NCBI GenBank assembly: GCA_000708835.1
Contig: DF237441.1
Coordinates: forward strand, 1 to 59,249
Length of the DNA: 59,249 nt
Direction of reading: 5' to 3'
Origin: Klebsormidium nitens
Taxonomy: Eukaryota > Streptophyta > Klebsormidiophyceae > Klebsormidiales > Klebsormidiaceae
Below are positions 12,025 through 24,400 of this stretch, in pieces. The stretch's first letter is position 1. Each line of letters begins with the position of its first letter. The translations under genes and the position numbers were made by a program. The notes beneath the pieces were generated by a model, which was given only the letters and a program-made list of their open reading frames with translations, was not told where the DNA came from and ran no database searches.

Positions 12025-15000
12025 CTAGAAAAGAAGATGGCTCGAAATCACGTGACCAACTTGAAAGAGCTCACGCTTGGGGCCGGCCAGGCTCAGGCTT
12101 ACCTCGCCAAACCGGTTGAAGGCGCAGTCTGCTGTGCTCAAGTCTGACGTGAGGTAATCGTCATCCGTGCTCTCCAAGTACTCCCGGTGGAGGAGGCCCT
12201 CGAGAGTGCCCATGGCCAGGCGCTCGGTAGCTGCGCCCGGGGCGAACATCTGCCCCAGGAACTGCACACGAGCGGAGCGGCACGGATTGGTCAACGGCCT
12301 GCAACTGTCATGTGAACTTTTTCGAAGTCCACATGCAAGGTTTTGAATGCCGTTCTGGGGTCATACACAGAAAAATCACAACATCACAGTGTAATAAACC
12401 CGAAGGCATCATGCTCTACAAGATTGAAACACGTCCACGTTTACCCCGGGTGACAGCAGGCGGGCCGTTTTGAAATAGCGTCAAATCTGCAGTTCGCTTC
12501 CGCGTACTGGCTCATTTGAAGTAGCCGACGTTTGTTCCGAGCACTCGGAAGGTTTTGACTACTGGCAGCCCTCGGAATATCGGAAGGACAAAGAAGGATC
12601 ACCATTGAAGGAGCCCACTTCGCCCTGGCTTCATCGCGTGCCCTTCTCTCTAGCTAGCGAAGCTGGTCAAGTCCTGGTTGTGCATTTGTTAACGTGTTTG
12701 TCTTTCGACAGGAGAGGTCGAGGTGCGCTCACTCCGTGCACGTCTGTCCATGTCGCCAGCCGTTTGACTTCGAAGTTGAGGTAATGAATCGGCGGATCTG
12801 CTATGAGGTCCTTCCTTGAGTCGGACGCCACCTCCAGAAGCAGGATGTCCGAAATGGAAACGGCGAGAGCGTTCGGTCGTCCAGCCAGGCGGCTGATTGT
12901 GGCCATGCCGTCGGGCCTGATCCAACCGGAGGGGGCAGACTCCAAATCCTGCAGGTGAACGGGCTGGAGATCAAACCAATTTCACCTTTGATCAAAGCAC
13001 TTTCATAATCTGTACGTTTTCAAAGGCGAGGGCCGGAAGAAAGAGGAAGGAAAAGAAGGCGCCCGTTCGAGGCGTCAAGCAGACCTGTGCAGAATGCCAA
13101 CGGTCGCGAGGGCCTCGATGCACGTCAAATATTCTGAAGATGACAAAGTTCGTCTGCTTTTCCCCGACCTGGCCTGAGGTCCGCTTCGTCGCCTGCCTCG
13201 CCGGAGGCGCTCCTGCCCGTGACAACGTCTGTGGGTCGAGTTCGAGTTGGCGAACCCGCAAACAGACTCTAGCCTCTAGCAAAAGCATAGACCGCACCAT
13301 AATTTCAAGACCGATAACATTTGGACCTGCTTCGCGTTGGAGAAACTTGGGTCCTGATGAAAGGCCACCCACCAGGAATCGAAAGCACCAGTTCTGAAAT
13401 AAACGAGCTGGACCAAAGTATTCAAAGAATCTGGATATAAAACGTATATAGCGGCAAGCGAAAGCGCAGGGACCTCCGGAAGTAGCGACCAACACCTTAT
13501 TAATAAAAGGATCCCTCCGAAGGTCGCGTTGAAAGGAAATTTGCGTGCGCGATCACGCGCAGGGTCCAGCCTAATGGTGATGCTCTTCTGCTCTCCAGAC
13601 TGGTCGAGATATAGAATACCAAACCCGGACATCCACGTCCCGTCGAAGAAGGGTTCCACAGAATTGTCTCTGGTATCCTTGAGAATCCGGCTGCCGGCGG
13701 GGACGCCAAACATGAGGACGTTCAGCTGCAAGAGCACGTGACAGCCTGTTGTTCGGTTGTACACCCAACGGCTGCCTACCGCAATATTATTTATGTGTAT
13801 GTCCAAAGATTTGAACCTTGGTCGCTGGTCAAGCGGTGCTTGAAGGGAGAGTGGTTGTGGCCGAGCCAAGGCCCGAAAAGTGCCACTCGTAGGGCGAAAA
13901 CATTACTTGCGCCATTGATACTCTATCTCCTTGAGTAGACGGCTAACTTGGCTTTTGTTTACACTTTCAGCAGGCGGCATACAATCAGTCTTGTCCCTTC
14001 TCTTGAATCCTAGGGACGGCCATCACATTCATCACATGCAGCTGACGTTCTCGCTGTTGGGTCCCCTGGAAAGGGAACCCGAGCACAGTTGTCTGCTTTC
14101 ACGCCCCTTTTGTGAGTCTCTACAAGCTCCTTCTTCCGGAACATCCCACGAACATCCATGGGAGTAAGCCATAACGGAGGCTTGAAATAGCGCCTCACCT
14201 GAAGACAGCTGTCTGAGATCATGCAGTACGTCCTGCCGGCCTCCCCGTGGAAGTCGAAGGACAGCGGTCGACCCTGCGTCTCAGCCAAAGTAACCTCCAA
14301 ATGGGGGTCCTCAATGCCCATAATCTCAGCTGCAGAGAAGATTTTCAACGGAATGATCGAAGGGCGCAATTCCAAGCTCTAGCATTTCTCAGAAGATCGA
14401 AAGGAAGTAAGCTAAGGCCGCAAAAACGGGTATGGAAACCGCAGCCAGAATTAGCCGGGGACCTGATGAATCCACGCTGGACTGCTTTTTTTGCTGAAGG
14501 AGGAACTTTGCACGGGAAAGATAGGCGCACCTTGGTTGACTCGTTGTTTCATTGTCGTGCGCTCAACCTACTTCAGAGATTAGTGACCGTGGCTTATGCG
14601 CAGGGTGGCACCTTATATTGTCCTTAACCCGACTTTGAGGTAGGTGGGCTTCTCAAACAACATTCTCTAAGTGACGACCTTGTGCTCATGCATGGACGCG
14701 ATTTGTAAAATTTGCGACTCAAGGCTCCAAAGACTGAGCGTGCCAATTTGGCCCTGCTCGATAATTTTAAGGTCTACATATGCATTAGAAGCGCATGGAT
14801 ATTCGACAGGAGATTAAAACGTGCTCATCTTTCCTGAAAGATGTCAGGAAAAGGGTTTCAATCGCTTAACCTTGCAGAAGAAGGGGCACAGTCCTCGTAC
14901 ATTGTGTGCAACAGACAACGGCGCCTTTTTCTTCTTTAGCGCACTTACATGGCGTGTACAGCTCTGCCGAGGTGGTGGCTCCGGCTCTGCCAAGGCCGCC

Positions 15001-16713
15001 TGCCAGAAGCACTTTGCCATTGTCCAATAGAGTATTTGTCAGAAACCGTCTTGAGGATGTCATTTGGGTACCTGTGGTAGTCCCATGCTCCAGTTGCGGG
15101 GTCGTAAAGCTCTGCCGGCTGAGGATTGTTTGCAGTGTCTCGGCCCACGGCCATGAGTACCTGTCCACTGCGGAGGGTGGTCCCGCCATTATAGGTATCC
15201 GGGCCCCTCCCAACCGCCATCTGCCCCACCGAGACCCATGTGCTGGAACTCGGGATATAAACCTCAGTGGACACTAGACTTAAACCCTGATCGCCGGTTC
15301 CACCTGCAACGAGCACGCCACCCACAACCAGCTTGTTTGCACTATGGTATGCCCGCGCAGTATTCATGCTGCCGGTGGCGGTCCAGCGATTTGCATTCAC
15401 GTCATACAGCTCCGCTGAAGCCGTGTATGCGTCTCCGCTGGTACCGCTGCCAGTACGTCCGCCGGCCACAAGCACTTGCGGGGGGTTTCCAGGTAGCAAC
15501 GTTGCCGTGTGGAATTGCCTACTCATGCCCATGTTGCCGGCAGCAGACCAACTGTTTGTTGTGGCCGAATACAGCTCCGCTGACGAGACAAGAATTAGAT
15601 CACTGTCCAAAACTCCGAAGCGCTGCCCCCCCATCACAAGCACGGTGTTTGCGTCTCCCAATGCAACAGCCTGAAAGGTATGCCCTCGCTTCCGCCATCC
15701 GATTCGTGGTTACCCCCCAAGTGTCTGTTGCTACATTATAAACCTCTGCAGTGTTCAGCACTGTGCCTGCAACACCGTAGCCACCGGCAACCAGTATGAC
15801 CCCGCCGCCGGACGACAGGTATGTTGCCGTATGAGCGTGTCTTGCAGTTGACAAGGATCCGGCGGGGCTCCACATACCGGTAGCTTGGTCATACATTTCT
15901 GCGGATGATAGAACCCCGTCGATCCCAACTCCACCAACGACCAAAACTTTCCCGGTCCCAGGAATCAACGTGGCGGTGTGGAGAAATCTTGACTGGGTCA
16001 TAAAACCGGTTGCAGTGAATGTTCCCCGTCCATTATAACTGCACGGTGAAAAGTCAGAATTGAAAGTTCCAGGATCCCCTTGGCTGTGTTTGCAAGCAAG
16101 TAGCAGCTCTTAACAGTTGCATTACCTGAACCGATTTTGAGGGGCCAGACCGGGCATTGAGACAACTTGGGCGGCCCTCAGCCTAATCTACAATAGTGCA
16201 TAAAATTCGGTTGAAGGAGCACTGACCAGAAAATCCCTACACTCAAGCACCTAAAGCTGCCACTTTTATGCAGCCTCTTGTCATCCTAATGATCAAATTT
16301 ATGTGCAAAAAAACTGTTAGACAGGTCAAAATTGTGCTAGCGTTAGTAGAGATTTCTGCTTTGTGGCTTTGTCGTAACACATACAATCCAACCTAGAACC
16401 TACAGGAAAGACGTCCAAAGCAGATTGACCATTGGATGGCAGAGGCAAGCAATCAAATTGATGGAACAGACATGCAGGCCGACTTATCTCATAAGCTCAT
16501 AATGACAGCGGCCTACCATTCTTCAAGGCCTGACTTGGATCAGTACTCTAGCTCAGGCTTCGTTTGATTCCAACCAACGAGAAGGACGATCAAAGCAGAG
16601 GCGTGCATCTCACCGGGCTGTGCTGTTATGCCTAACTCATTCCAGCCAGTAATCAGCAGATAGCTGACCAGGAGAGCAAGGACCAAACTGCGGCAACTAG
16701 ATTTCCGCGCCAT
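12025..16713 (-). CDS. Secreted kelch-repeat protein with C-terminal root-cap/LEA-related domain
   Basis: The gene reads from 16713 downward. Exon 1 (16713-16614) encodes a basic start, a hydrophobic stretch (LVLALLVSYLLITGW) and ITAQP, a typical signal peptide. Exon 2 (about 16032-14949) encodes about six kelch blades, each with R-x-x-H-T-A-T-L then LVAGG then AELYD-x-x-x-x-W. Exons 14329-14199, 13725 to about 13480, 12948-12733 and 12261-12103 encode a domain matching the plant root-cap/LEA-related family: FDFHG then YCMISD, GTWMSGFGILY, HYLNFEV, and TSDLSTADC. The last exon may run on to a stop at 12025. Oddities: two one-base shifts in the kelch exon (about 15675 and 15080), a phase mismatch between exons 1 and 2, and an unresolved donor near 13490. 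Likely an extracellular or wall protein; its substrate is unknown. Confidence 0.75.
15075..15680 (-). other. Two frame breaks inside the kelch repeats
   Basis: The kelch reading changes frame near 15675 (from ...EARAY to QAVALGDANT) and again near 15080 (from ...GAWDY to TGTQMTSSRRF). Each side is clear kelch sequence and no intron fits between. Each break is compatible with one extra base in the genomic sequence, and both fall just after a TAC codon followed by C. Confidence 0.6.
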
Positions 16714-19464
16714 TGGCCTGTAGGACTGGTTAGTGTTTGATTGACATCCTCGATGGTGTAAGTGAAGTGCTCAGGCTTGACTAGAGGTGAGTCAAACATA
16801 AAAAGCTTCCTGCCAGAAGACCCTTTATAAACCCACCCCAGCAGAAACTGAAGTGGCAACTTTGTTTGTCACACATGATCTGTCTCCAAATAACCCATAA
16901 TAAAGCAAGGATGTCTGCAAGCAACCCTATACAAATCCAGCAGCTAAAGAGCCTGGTGCACTTCAGATCATTCACTCATTTAAAAAGAAGTGTCACCTAG
17001 AACTCACTGTGGTTCAACAGCTGCTAAGTGTTCGGCTTGCTCGACCTCCACCAACGAGAACGCTTGGCAACTGCGCAAGGCAAACAAGGTCGTGTGACGA
17101 CATTGCAACTTGAGTCCAGCCATGTACAGACAATTGGAAGGAGGGCAAGACATATTCTCTATCTTAGCCAGCCCAGAAGCCTTTCAATGAAAGGCGGACA
17201 GCAGTCAAAAACTTTAACAAAAGTTTTGGAGTCTTTGGACACCCCTGTATGATGCATTCATAGAAAAGTATACGTAGCATGAGTTAGCTTTACTACCGGC
17301 CATTGCGCAGCAAAGGTGGCCCCAACTACGGGCCAGCTCCTTGCAGGAAGCTATTACTCAACCACAAGATCCAACAAGCAGCTATGTTTTCAATTGTTGA
17401 ATAAAAACTTCTCCAAACCACAGGCAAAGCAAAATGCACAGGGCATGGCAAGACTAGATGGCTACAGCAACAAGGTATTGGAGACCAAGCCGTGCAGGCA
17501 TTGTCTCAACAAGGAAGGCAGGTTCTCATTGCACTCAGTCTGCACACGCTGCCGGGTCAGCGCTGCCATGCCTCCAACTTGAAGTCACCAGAAAGAAGAG
17601 AATTCAACCAAACAGAAAGCTTTAAGCTACATAGTACTTGCATTGCTCCGGTGTACATGAGCTAACGGGGAAGCTAATCTAGTCAACTGCGACACAGGCA
17701 TCCTCCTGCTTGTATCAGCACACCACTCCTGCACGTGCGCTGCACCGAAATGCTTCACATATTTGGAGTTGTTTCTGTCACCTGGTGGGCAGCCTAGGTG
17801 TCACCGGAAGGGCACGGCCCTGGCCGTCCCCTGAAGAGCACCGCTAGGGGACCGCTAGCTTTCGTAATATTGATAGGAAAAAACGGGGACCAGGCCACCA
17901 TTCAATGATTTGCAGCCTTTGAAAATGGACTAGCTAGAAGCTGCGGTGAAGGTAGATAGAATGGAATAGCCTGATAGAATGGTATAGATAGAATGCGGTG
18001 AAGGTAGAAAGAATGGAATATATAGGATAGAATGGATTAGGTAGAAGAGTCGGATTCGGAAAGAGGCACATACGTACAGGCAGATACGAGGCACGTCACG
18101 TCACCGGATCGATGTCTTAGAACGAGACTTCCCCAGCATCAGCTCGAGTCTTTGTCTCTCTAGTCCTAGTTTTAGAGTCAGACGGACCCTCTAGCTCTAC
18201 CAAAGGTTGCGCCGCGGCGACCTCAAATGTGACCACCCTATCGGTGCAAGCAGGGGTGCGCACTGCGCTCTTATGTACGGACAGTACGGTTGTAGTACGG
18301 TACGGAAATTTATGGTGGTTGGTAGTGTAGGTAGTACTACAGTACTTCCAGTACTGGTACTAGTACTATTACGAGGATTAGCTGGGGTTTGAACATTGGT
18401 GCATCATGCATGTGCGCCCACCCCCCCCCATTGGTGCCACTAATAATAGCAGACTCCAGAGAGCTCGCCACCGGGCCACCGGGAGAAACAGTGGCTCCGG
18501 GTTGGCCGGTACGTCGTCACGTACAACAAAAGCTGAAAGCGTGATCCTTTCGTGCCACCGGTATCCAAGAAGCGGCCGGGGGGGCCGGCGGCAGCGGCAG
18601 TGGGCAGCGCGTCACCGGCGCCGATCGCGACCGGGGCGGTACCCAATGTTAGCGCCCCCTGCACTCGAAGCTTGGACCTCCGGGGGCCGGAACACCGGAA
18701 CAGGCCCCCCCGGCGGGAAAGTTGTTCATGCGGTTTGCGGGGGCCGGCGGTTACTTACCTATTTGGCCTGGTCACGAGTACGTCACGAATTGTCTCGGAA
18801 GTGCGGGGCCCGGGCCCTCAATGCCTCGATACCCCCGGGCCCTGGGGGCACCAATGTGGACATTTGTATTTGAATATTTTAACGTGTATACGGTACTGGT
18901 AGTCGAGTACCTATACAATATTGAGTCCGATACGTAATGCATCTCCTCATCTACAACTTGATATAAGCGAGTGACGTGGAAAGGAGCAAACTTCATGTAC
19001 GGGATTGGGGTAGATGGCTAATTAATCGGATGATTGGAGTCTGGGAGTCTCTATATCTAGGTCGTTCATCTTTTCAAACTTTCAAATCAACGGAAACTTT
19101 CAAAGTTTCTACGGAAATCGCCGGAAGTAATTTCCCCCCCCCACTTTTCTTGTTATATTTCGTTTTCCTGTTTCTATTTTTATTCTTGGATTATTTTTTG
19201 AAAATTCTTCATGCAGAACAGTTCTTGCTGAGGTCAGCATCAGTGACGTTAGCATAGGGTGCATTTTGTATTGTGTCAGACATGCTGCGACGGTGCTAGC
19301 TGACGAGACAGTACTCGCAATCTGACAATATTAATCTCATTCCGATCAGCGTGTCGCTCGGCGGCACACGAGATGCACTTGTACTCAGAAACAGCTGTGA
19401 ACGATGTAAATGCATGGGACAGTAGCTCCGAACGGCTGAAGCATCAATACGATCGTCGACTGCT
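16714..19464. other. Gene-poor region upstream of the kelch gene
   Basis: It should hold the promoter of the minus-strand kelch gene near 16720-17000. No coding exon could be supported. It contains the short AGAATGG repeat, a GTAC-rich stretch (18270-18370), a run of nine C residues near 18421 and a GC-rich patch (18440-18850) whose ORFs look like base-composition artefacts. Confidence 0.4.
17941..18042. repeat. Short imperfect tandem repeat (AGAATGG-rich)
   Basis: GCGGTGAAGGTAGA then AGAATGGAATA occurs from about 17943 and again from about 17995 (period about 52). Extra GATAGAATGG units lie between and after the two copies. Confidence 0.55.
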
Positions 19465-19548
19465 CCGTGTTTCCCATACTCACCCTAGTAGTGAACCTTT
19501 AATCTCGAGATTGAAGGTTCACTACTAGGGTGAGTATGGGAAACACGG
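19465..19548. repeat. 84-bp near-perfect palindrome without a spacer
   Basis: The two 42-base arms meet at AATCTCGAGATT with no loop. They differ at a single base pair (19500 against 19513). The arms include CCGTGTTTCCCATACTCACC and its reverse complement. Such a sequence can extrude a cruciform. Confidence 0.9.
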
Positions 19549-19588
19549 GGACGGGGACGGAGACGGGGACGGGTGATCACCCGTCCCC
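19549..19588. repeat. GGGGAC repeats ending in a perfect 24-bp palindrome
   Basis: Directly after the long palindrome comes a run of GGGGAC/GGAGAC units. It is followed by a perfect palindrome (19565-19588) centred on TGATCA with arms GGGGACGGG and CCCGTCCCC. Confidence 0.85.
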
Positions 19589-20486
19589 GGCCCGGGCAGT
19601 TAGCGCCGCACTTATCTGCGCCAGCTTACGATATTGGGATTTCCATAGATTTTTAAGAGTCGACGTCAGTCTCATGATGCGGCTTCTGATGGGGCCAATG
19701 GCTGCCCAAGGCCCACAGACCTGGCCCCCCTGCCCCCCTCAATCAAAAGGGACACTTTTCCAACTTTACAAACTTCAGCCATACATGATTCGGTAAGGAA
19801 TCATTGGAAATATGGTCTGAAGGGCCGGTAATTTTTCTTTTGTTGATTATCTAATTACTTGTTACTAAGACGCAGATACCGATGAAGCCATCTTGAAACA
19901 GTATGAAGTTTGATAATTCGGAACAGTTGACTTGAAACCTGTTGCTACTGAGGCACTGCGCACTGCACCAGATGGCCCTTCTTTGCAACCACGCACTCAC
20001 TGGCATGAACGCACGAGACTTGCTCGAAATTGCAACATATATATCCAAACCCTGCCCTCCGACTTGGTTTGATTGCGGTCTGACGGTTCCTGTAATCAAG
20101 GGCCTGCATTGATTTTACAAGAATCTGAGTGCAGCTTTGGGTTGCTACTCATAGAAACCACTCTGCAACTCCTGCTGTACTAAGACGACTACGCATGAGA
20201 AGTGCCTAGCTTACTCTTCAAAGTGCCTTCAACTCCAAACCCAGAATGTCGAGTTCTTGAAGAACTCTCACGAGCGGGGTCCTGGTTTTCAGCCTGACCG
20301 GACCATCCTGATTGACTCCATTTTGTCTCGTTCGCAGAATAATTGCCCTCACCAGGTGTATATGAAAATAGCGCAAAACTGGCGTATTCTAGTCCACATT
20401 GTTCCCATAGCTTTCCTGAAATCTTGATGACGCCACCAACTGCAAACCAATCCTTGCATGCCTGCCCGTCAGGTTCGCTCCTTTAG

Positions 20487-21472
20487 AATCTGAAACTGGA
20501 CGCGACGGCGAAGATATGGCTGCCCGCACGGGGTGCCTTTCCAAGCATGCGGCTCAAGGTTGTCATCGGTGCCCGGGGCGTGGACGCAGAGATCTTTAAT
20601 TCGTGGACAACGCAGCGGTGCGCGGCTTCATCGGAGCGACACTGGGGGCTCCCGGAAAGTCCGTGCGTACTACGATCGACATGGAGTCGTCCGCCGTCGC
20701 CATCATGGTGTGTTCAAATTCGTGGTCTCGGGGCTGTAGTACACCGTGTACCTCTTTCTGGCAAGTCGAAACCTGCTGAGCCCCGGCAATCGAGTCCGAG
20801 GCTGCCAGCTGGACGGTCGAACGGTCCACGTTAAGCGGGGCAATCAATGCGTAAACCCAAGAAGACTCGTTTGCGCAGCTTCTCTTGGTTATAACGTCTT
20901 GACTCACTTAATGCCAAACAACTTCAAGGAACCCTAGTGTAACAGCCACAAGAGTAGCTGCTGCCATTTCTCAAAGAAGCCGTTACAATTTGAAGAGCTC
21001 AGTGCGTTTGCATTGAATCTATTAAACTCGTTGTTAGAACACGTCTACTAAGCAAAGAAAGAAAAGTGGAACGGTTTTGAGACACGCTTCGTGTTTGAGA
21101 ATTGACCGCCTGCAGCTGTCGTGCACGAGACCGATCGTTGCTCGCAAAAACAGATAATTAAGTACTCTACAAGATATATGAATAAGTTGGTATGCTCGGA
21201 GCCTGTCCCTGCAGGTCGCGACGTCGAATGGCCTTCCGTTCATCGTCTTAATTTATTCCGATCCGTCTCCGACCTGGATGGGGGCGGACCCCAATCGAAC
21301 GAGGTAGGAGATACGTCAATCCGTTTCTTGATTAATTAGACTGTGGCCTGACCCGGAACGCGATAGCAGCATCGGAAACTTCTGTGTGCAGGGGACTGTC
21401 GCATGGGCTATCTTTAGTACGAATCTGCCACCTGGCCCTCAGCGCGTGCTCTACTCGCGCTTCAATGTATGA
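20487..21472 (+). pseudogene. C-terminal part of a plant nucleoside phosphorylase / bark-storage-type protein, broken
   Basis: Three exon-like blocks match the C-terminal half of the plant phosphorylase superfamily (5'-methylthioadenosine nucleosidase and bark storage type). Block 20487-20707 has LKVVIGARG, VDNAAVRGF and TIDMESSAVAIM. Block 21215-21303 has VATSNGLPFIV then RSVSDLDGGGP. Block 21392-21472 ends in a short tail and a stop. Junction phases agree between blocks. The frame changes near 20598 (before the VDNAA block) and again near 21250 (before RSVSDL). The N-terminal half with the nucleobase pocket was not found upstream. A decayed or truncated copy is most likely; assembly indels in an intact gene with diverged 5' exons remain possible. 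Confidence 0.6.
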
Positions 21473-24400
21473 CAAGCAAAGGGAGGTTGGCACTAGAAGC
21501 TCTTCCAAGGCTCTGACGTACGGAGGCTTTTGTCCCGTTATCTGCAAACCGTCTACGCACTGTCAGGATAGAGCGTGACAACTTTTGTAAGGCAGACAGA
21601 ACCCAGATTCTGGTTTATTTGGGTGTCGACCAAGGGAAGTAGCTTCAAATACTTCAAGGTGAAATTGCCTGCAACTTGTGCAAGTAAGATATGTGGACAA
21701 AATCTTTACTAGCGGGCCAGACGTACATGCAGACTTATTGAGAGCTCGCCCAAAACTGGTCAGGAGACGACCTTCACAGGGCCGGGATCAGAACAGCAAG
21801 ATTCAAACCTCTGTTTATCCATACAGGCTGGGAGCCTCTTTGGCCCCGCCGCCTTGAACGCCTACAAGGTCCTCAACGCGCTTATCGTGGCAAGACCTGG
21901 ATACCAAGCTGCACGCATGCTGGGACTGGCTACAGACGTTTAAAATGGACTCAAGGCGGGGTTTCGATCTAGTTTTGAAAGCTAGCTGAAGTTTTCAATT
22001 CAAAAGCGTTGATCGAAGTCGGCGTTGCATGGGCCTGACTCCGTTCTGCAAGTTGACATAATGTACAGACCGCCATAGAGTTCCGGAGAGGTTTCCGTCA
22101 TGCAAACTGCATGCAGAATGCAATGTCGCGTAGTAACGTTCTGCGGATCAGACGATAGTTGCCAAGGAGAGACGCTCGCAAGAGCTGAGCTGTAAGGAAT
22201 TCAGTGGAGTTGCTTAAGTTCCAGACCTCCAAAGCCGCGAAAGTGGAGAAAAAATCCCAAAAAGAGAGTCAGACTTTAGGTATGTGTTCAAACTTCATCC
22301 CGAGCGCCGTGTGGGGCAACTCGAGTACGTAAGTCACTTAGAATAGTACACGAATGTTCTCAAATCATGAACGTGAGTGAGCAAGAGCCTACCGGGTCAG
22401 CTATAAGCACACGCTCTAACATCCTGGAAATAAGATTTCACTTTAACCCGAAGAGGCGCTGGTATGATGGCACTTAGTCAAAGACAGAATAGCCTTCAAT
22501 CGATCTTACAACATTCAGTCCGAAACATGAGCACGTACACTGCTGGAACGGCGCAAGGCTCAATACGTATAGCGGCACTCCCTAAATCGTGGAGACAACA
22601 AGTTTGATACCTTCTAATTTGGCGACTCACAAGTTCAACTGTTGCCAATGAATGCAGAATCAGTCGATTCGATCAAAGTTTATTCAAGGGAACGTTACAG
22701 ACTCCGTTACCAACAATGTATGCTATTTATGATTTATCTTCCTTTCATATAATACTTATGATCGATTATTCAACTAGGTCTTTGTCTTTTATCTTGTCCT
22801 CGTTGGCTTCGAAACTAGATCGAAAGGTGGTCACGACAACCCCGGACGTCCCTGTCCTGCATTTTAGTAAACATCTAGAATCATTTCGATGGCAGTTGAT
22901 CAAAACCCCATTCCCTATAAAGCACTAAGTGCAAATTTGTCATGATACGTTACGCCCACAGCCTTTTGCCTCGAATTAAGAAGATGGCGTGCAATTGAGA
23001 CAGTCGATTCCAACAGAGGAAAAATTGACGTTTATCAAGGATGAAGGTTATTTTGGTCACGTGTGACGCCTATAAGTGCATGGGAAACTATTCTGCTTAA
23101 ACAGGATCTAAGATGCTCGGCCGAGCATGGTATCTACAAAAGAATTTTGAGTCCAGCAAACCGGTAAAGACCTTTCTCAGAGAATCCAAATATAGACGGT
23201 GCTCCTTGGGCGAAGTTCAATTGTATTGAAAGCTTTCGGCGTTTCCGATGCGGGACAGAGCGCTTCTTTCGTGCTTCTTTCGCGGCTCTTTCCCGGCCGT
23301 TGATCAAGACACACGGAGCCCGCCAGAGCCCAGGGGAACGAGCGGAGGGGACGCATGAGATTGGCCATTCAGGGTGACCCAGCTGAAGCTTCGCAACAGG
23401 CAGCGGGAGGCGAAGTGGGGTGTGGTCGCCAAAGCCTAAGGGGAAGCGTTCCAGCGGGTGCCACGTGTCAGGCAAACAAGCGCCCTGCATGCGCAACGGG
23501 GTTGCACCGAGTCTGGGCCTCGCAGGGTCAAGCAGCTGCCGTCTCCAGTTACCTTTGGATGGCTTATGCAGCTAGCTGCAGACAAGCTCTCAGAGCCTAA
23601 GAGCGACCCGAGCTCTCGAGAACGGACCCGGACCTTCCGCGCAGCGTGACGTCAGCCTCTCCCGGGGGCCTGCGCGAGCGCCCGGAATGTCCTCCAAGCG
23701 GCGGGTCCAGAGCCCTGGACCGAGCAAGTCGCCGCTCTGAGGGGCTGATTCAAGCAACCGAGACGGGGGGCCGGATGATCGGGGCGGGGCTGGGAGCGTC
23801 CCTCCGAAGGCTCGCGTTGCTGCGGGATCGACGGCGGACTGAGGCAGGGGGCCCTAAATGACCGGGGCGGCAGACCGGAACGCTGAGCGTCAAAAGAGCC
23901 TTCGCGCCTTGTGCCTGACCGGCCACGCCAGCTTCCGAGAGCCACGGACAGTCTCCCCTGGAAGTTATCCCCCAGGGGCGCGAAAGCGCGAGGGATGACG
24001 TCAATAAGGGCGGGTCCGAGGCGTCAGCGGCGGAGGCGCGCTGTGGACGGAGCTGAGAGTGGCAGCAAGTGGTCAATTGGAGCATGAGGTGAGGGAGGAT
24101 TTGGGCTTCAATGGGGTGTGACATGTCGAAACTTCGTTCCGACCAATTTCGTTTGACGGGCTTCCTGTGGACGTCAAAACGGCAGGCTTGCACGAATTGT
24201 GTTCTTTCTAGTCTGCACAAGTAAGTCTCACAAGCTGGGCACTTTTGTAAGCTCATCGATAAAGGGTAAATTTGATGACCGGCTATATCTTTTTCATTTG
24301 TACAAGGCCCTGTCCCAGCCACAGGCTGTTGGGGTCTGCGAGCATTCAACAAGTCCGGAGTCCGTTTCTTTTCAATTAAGGGTTTCCAAGAGACCCAGCG

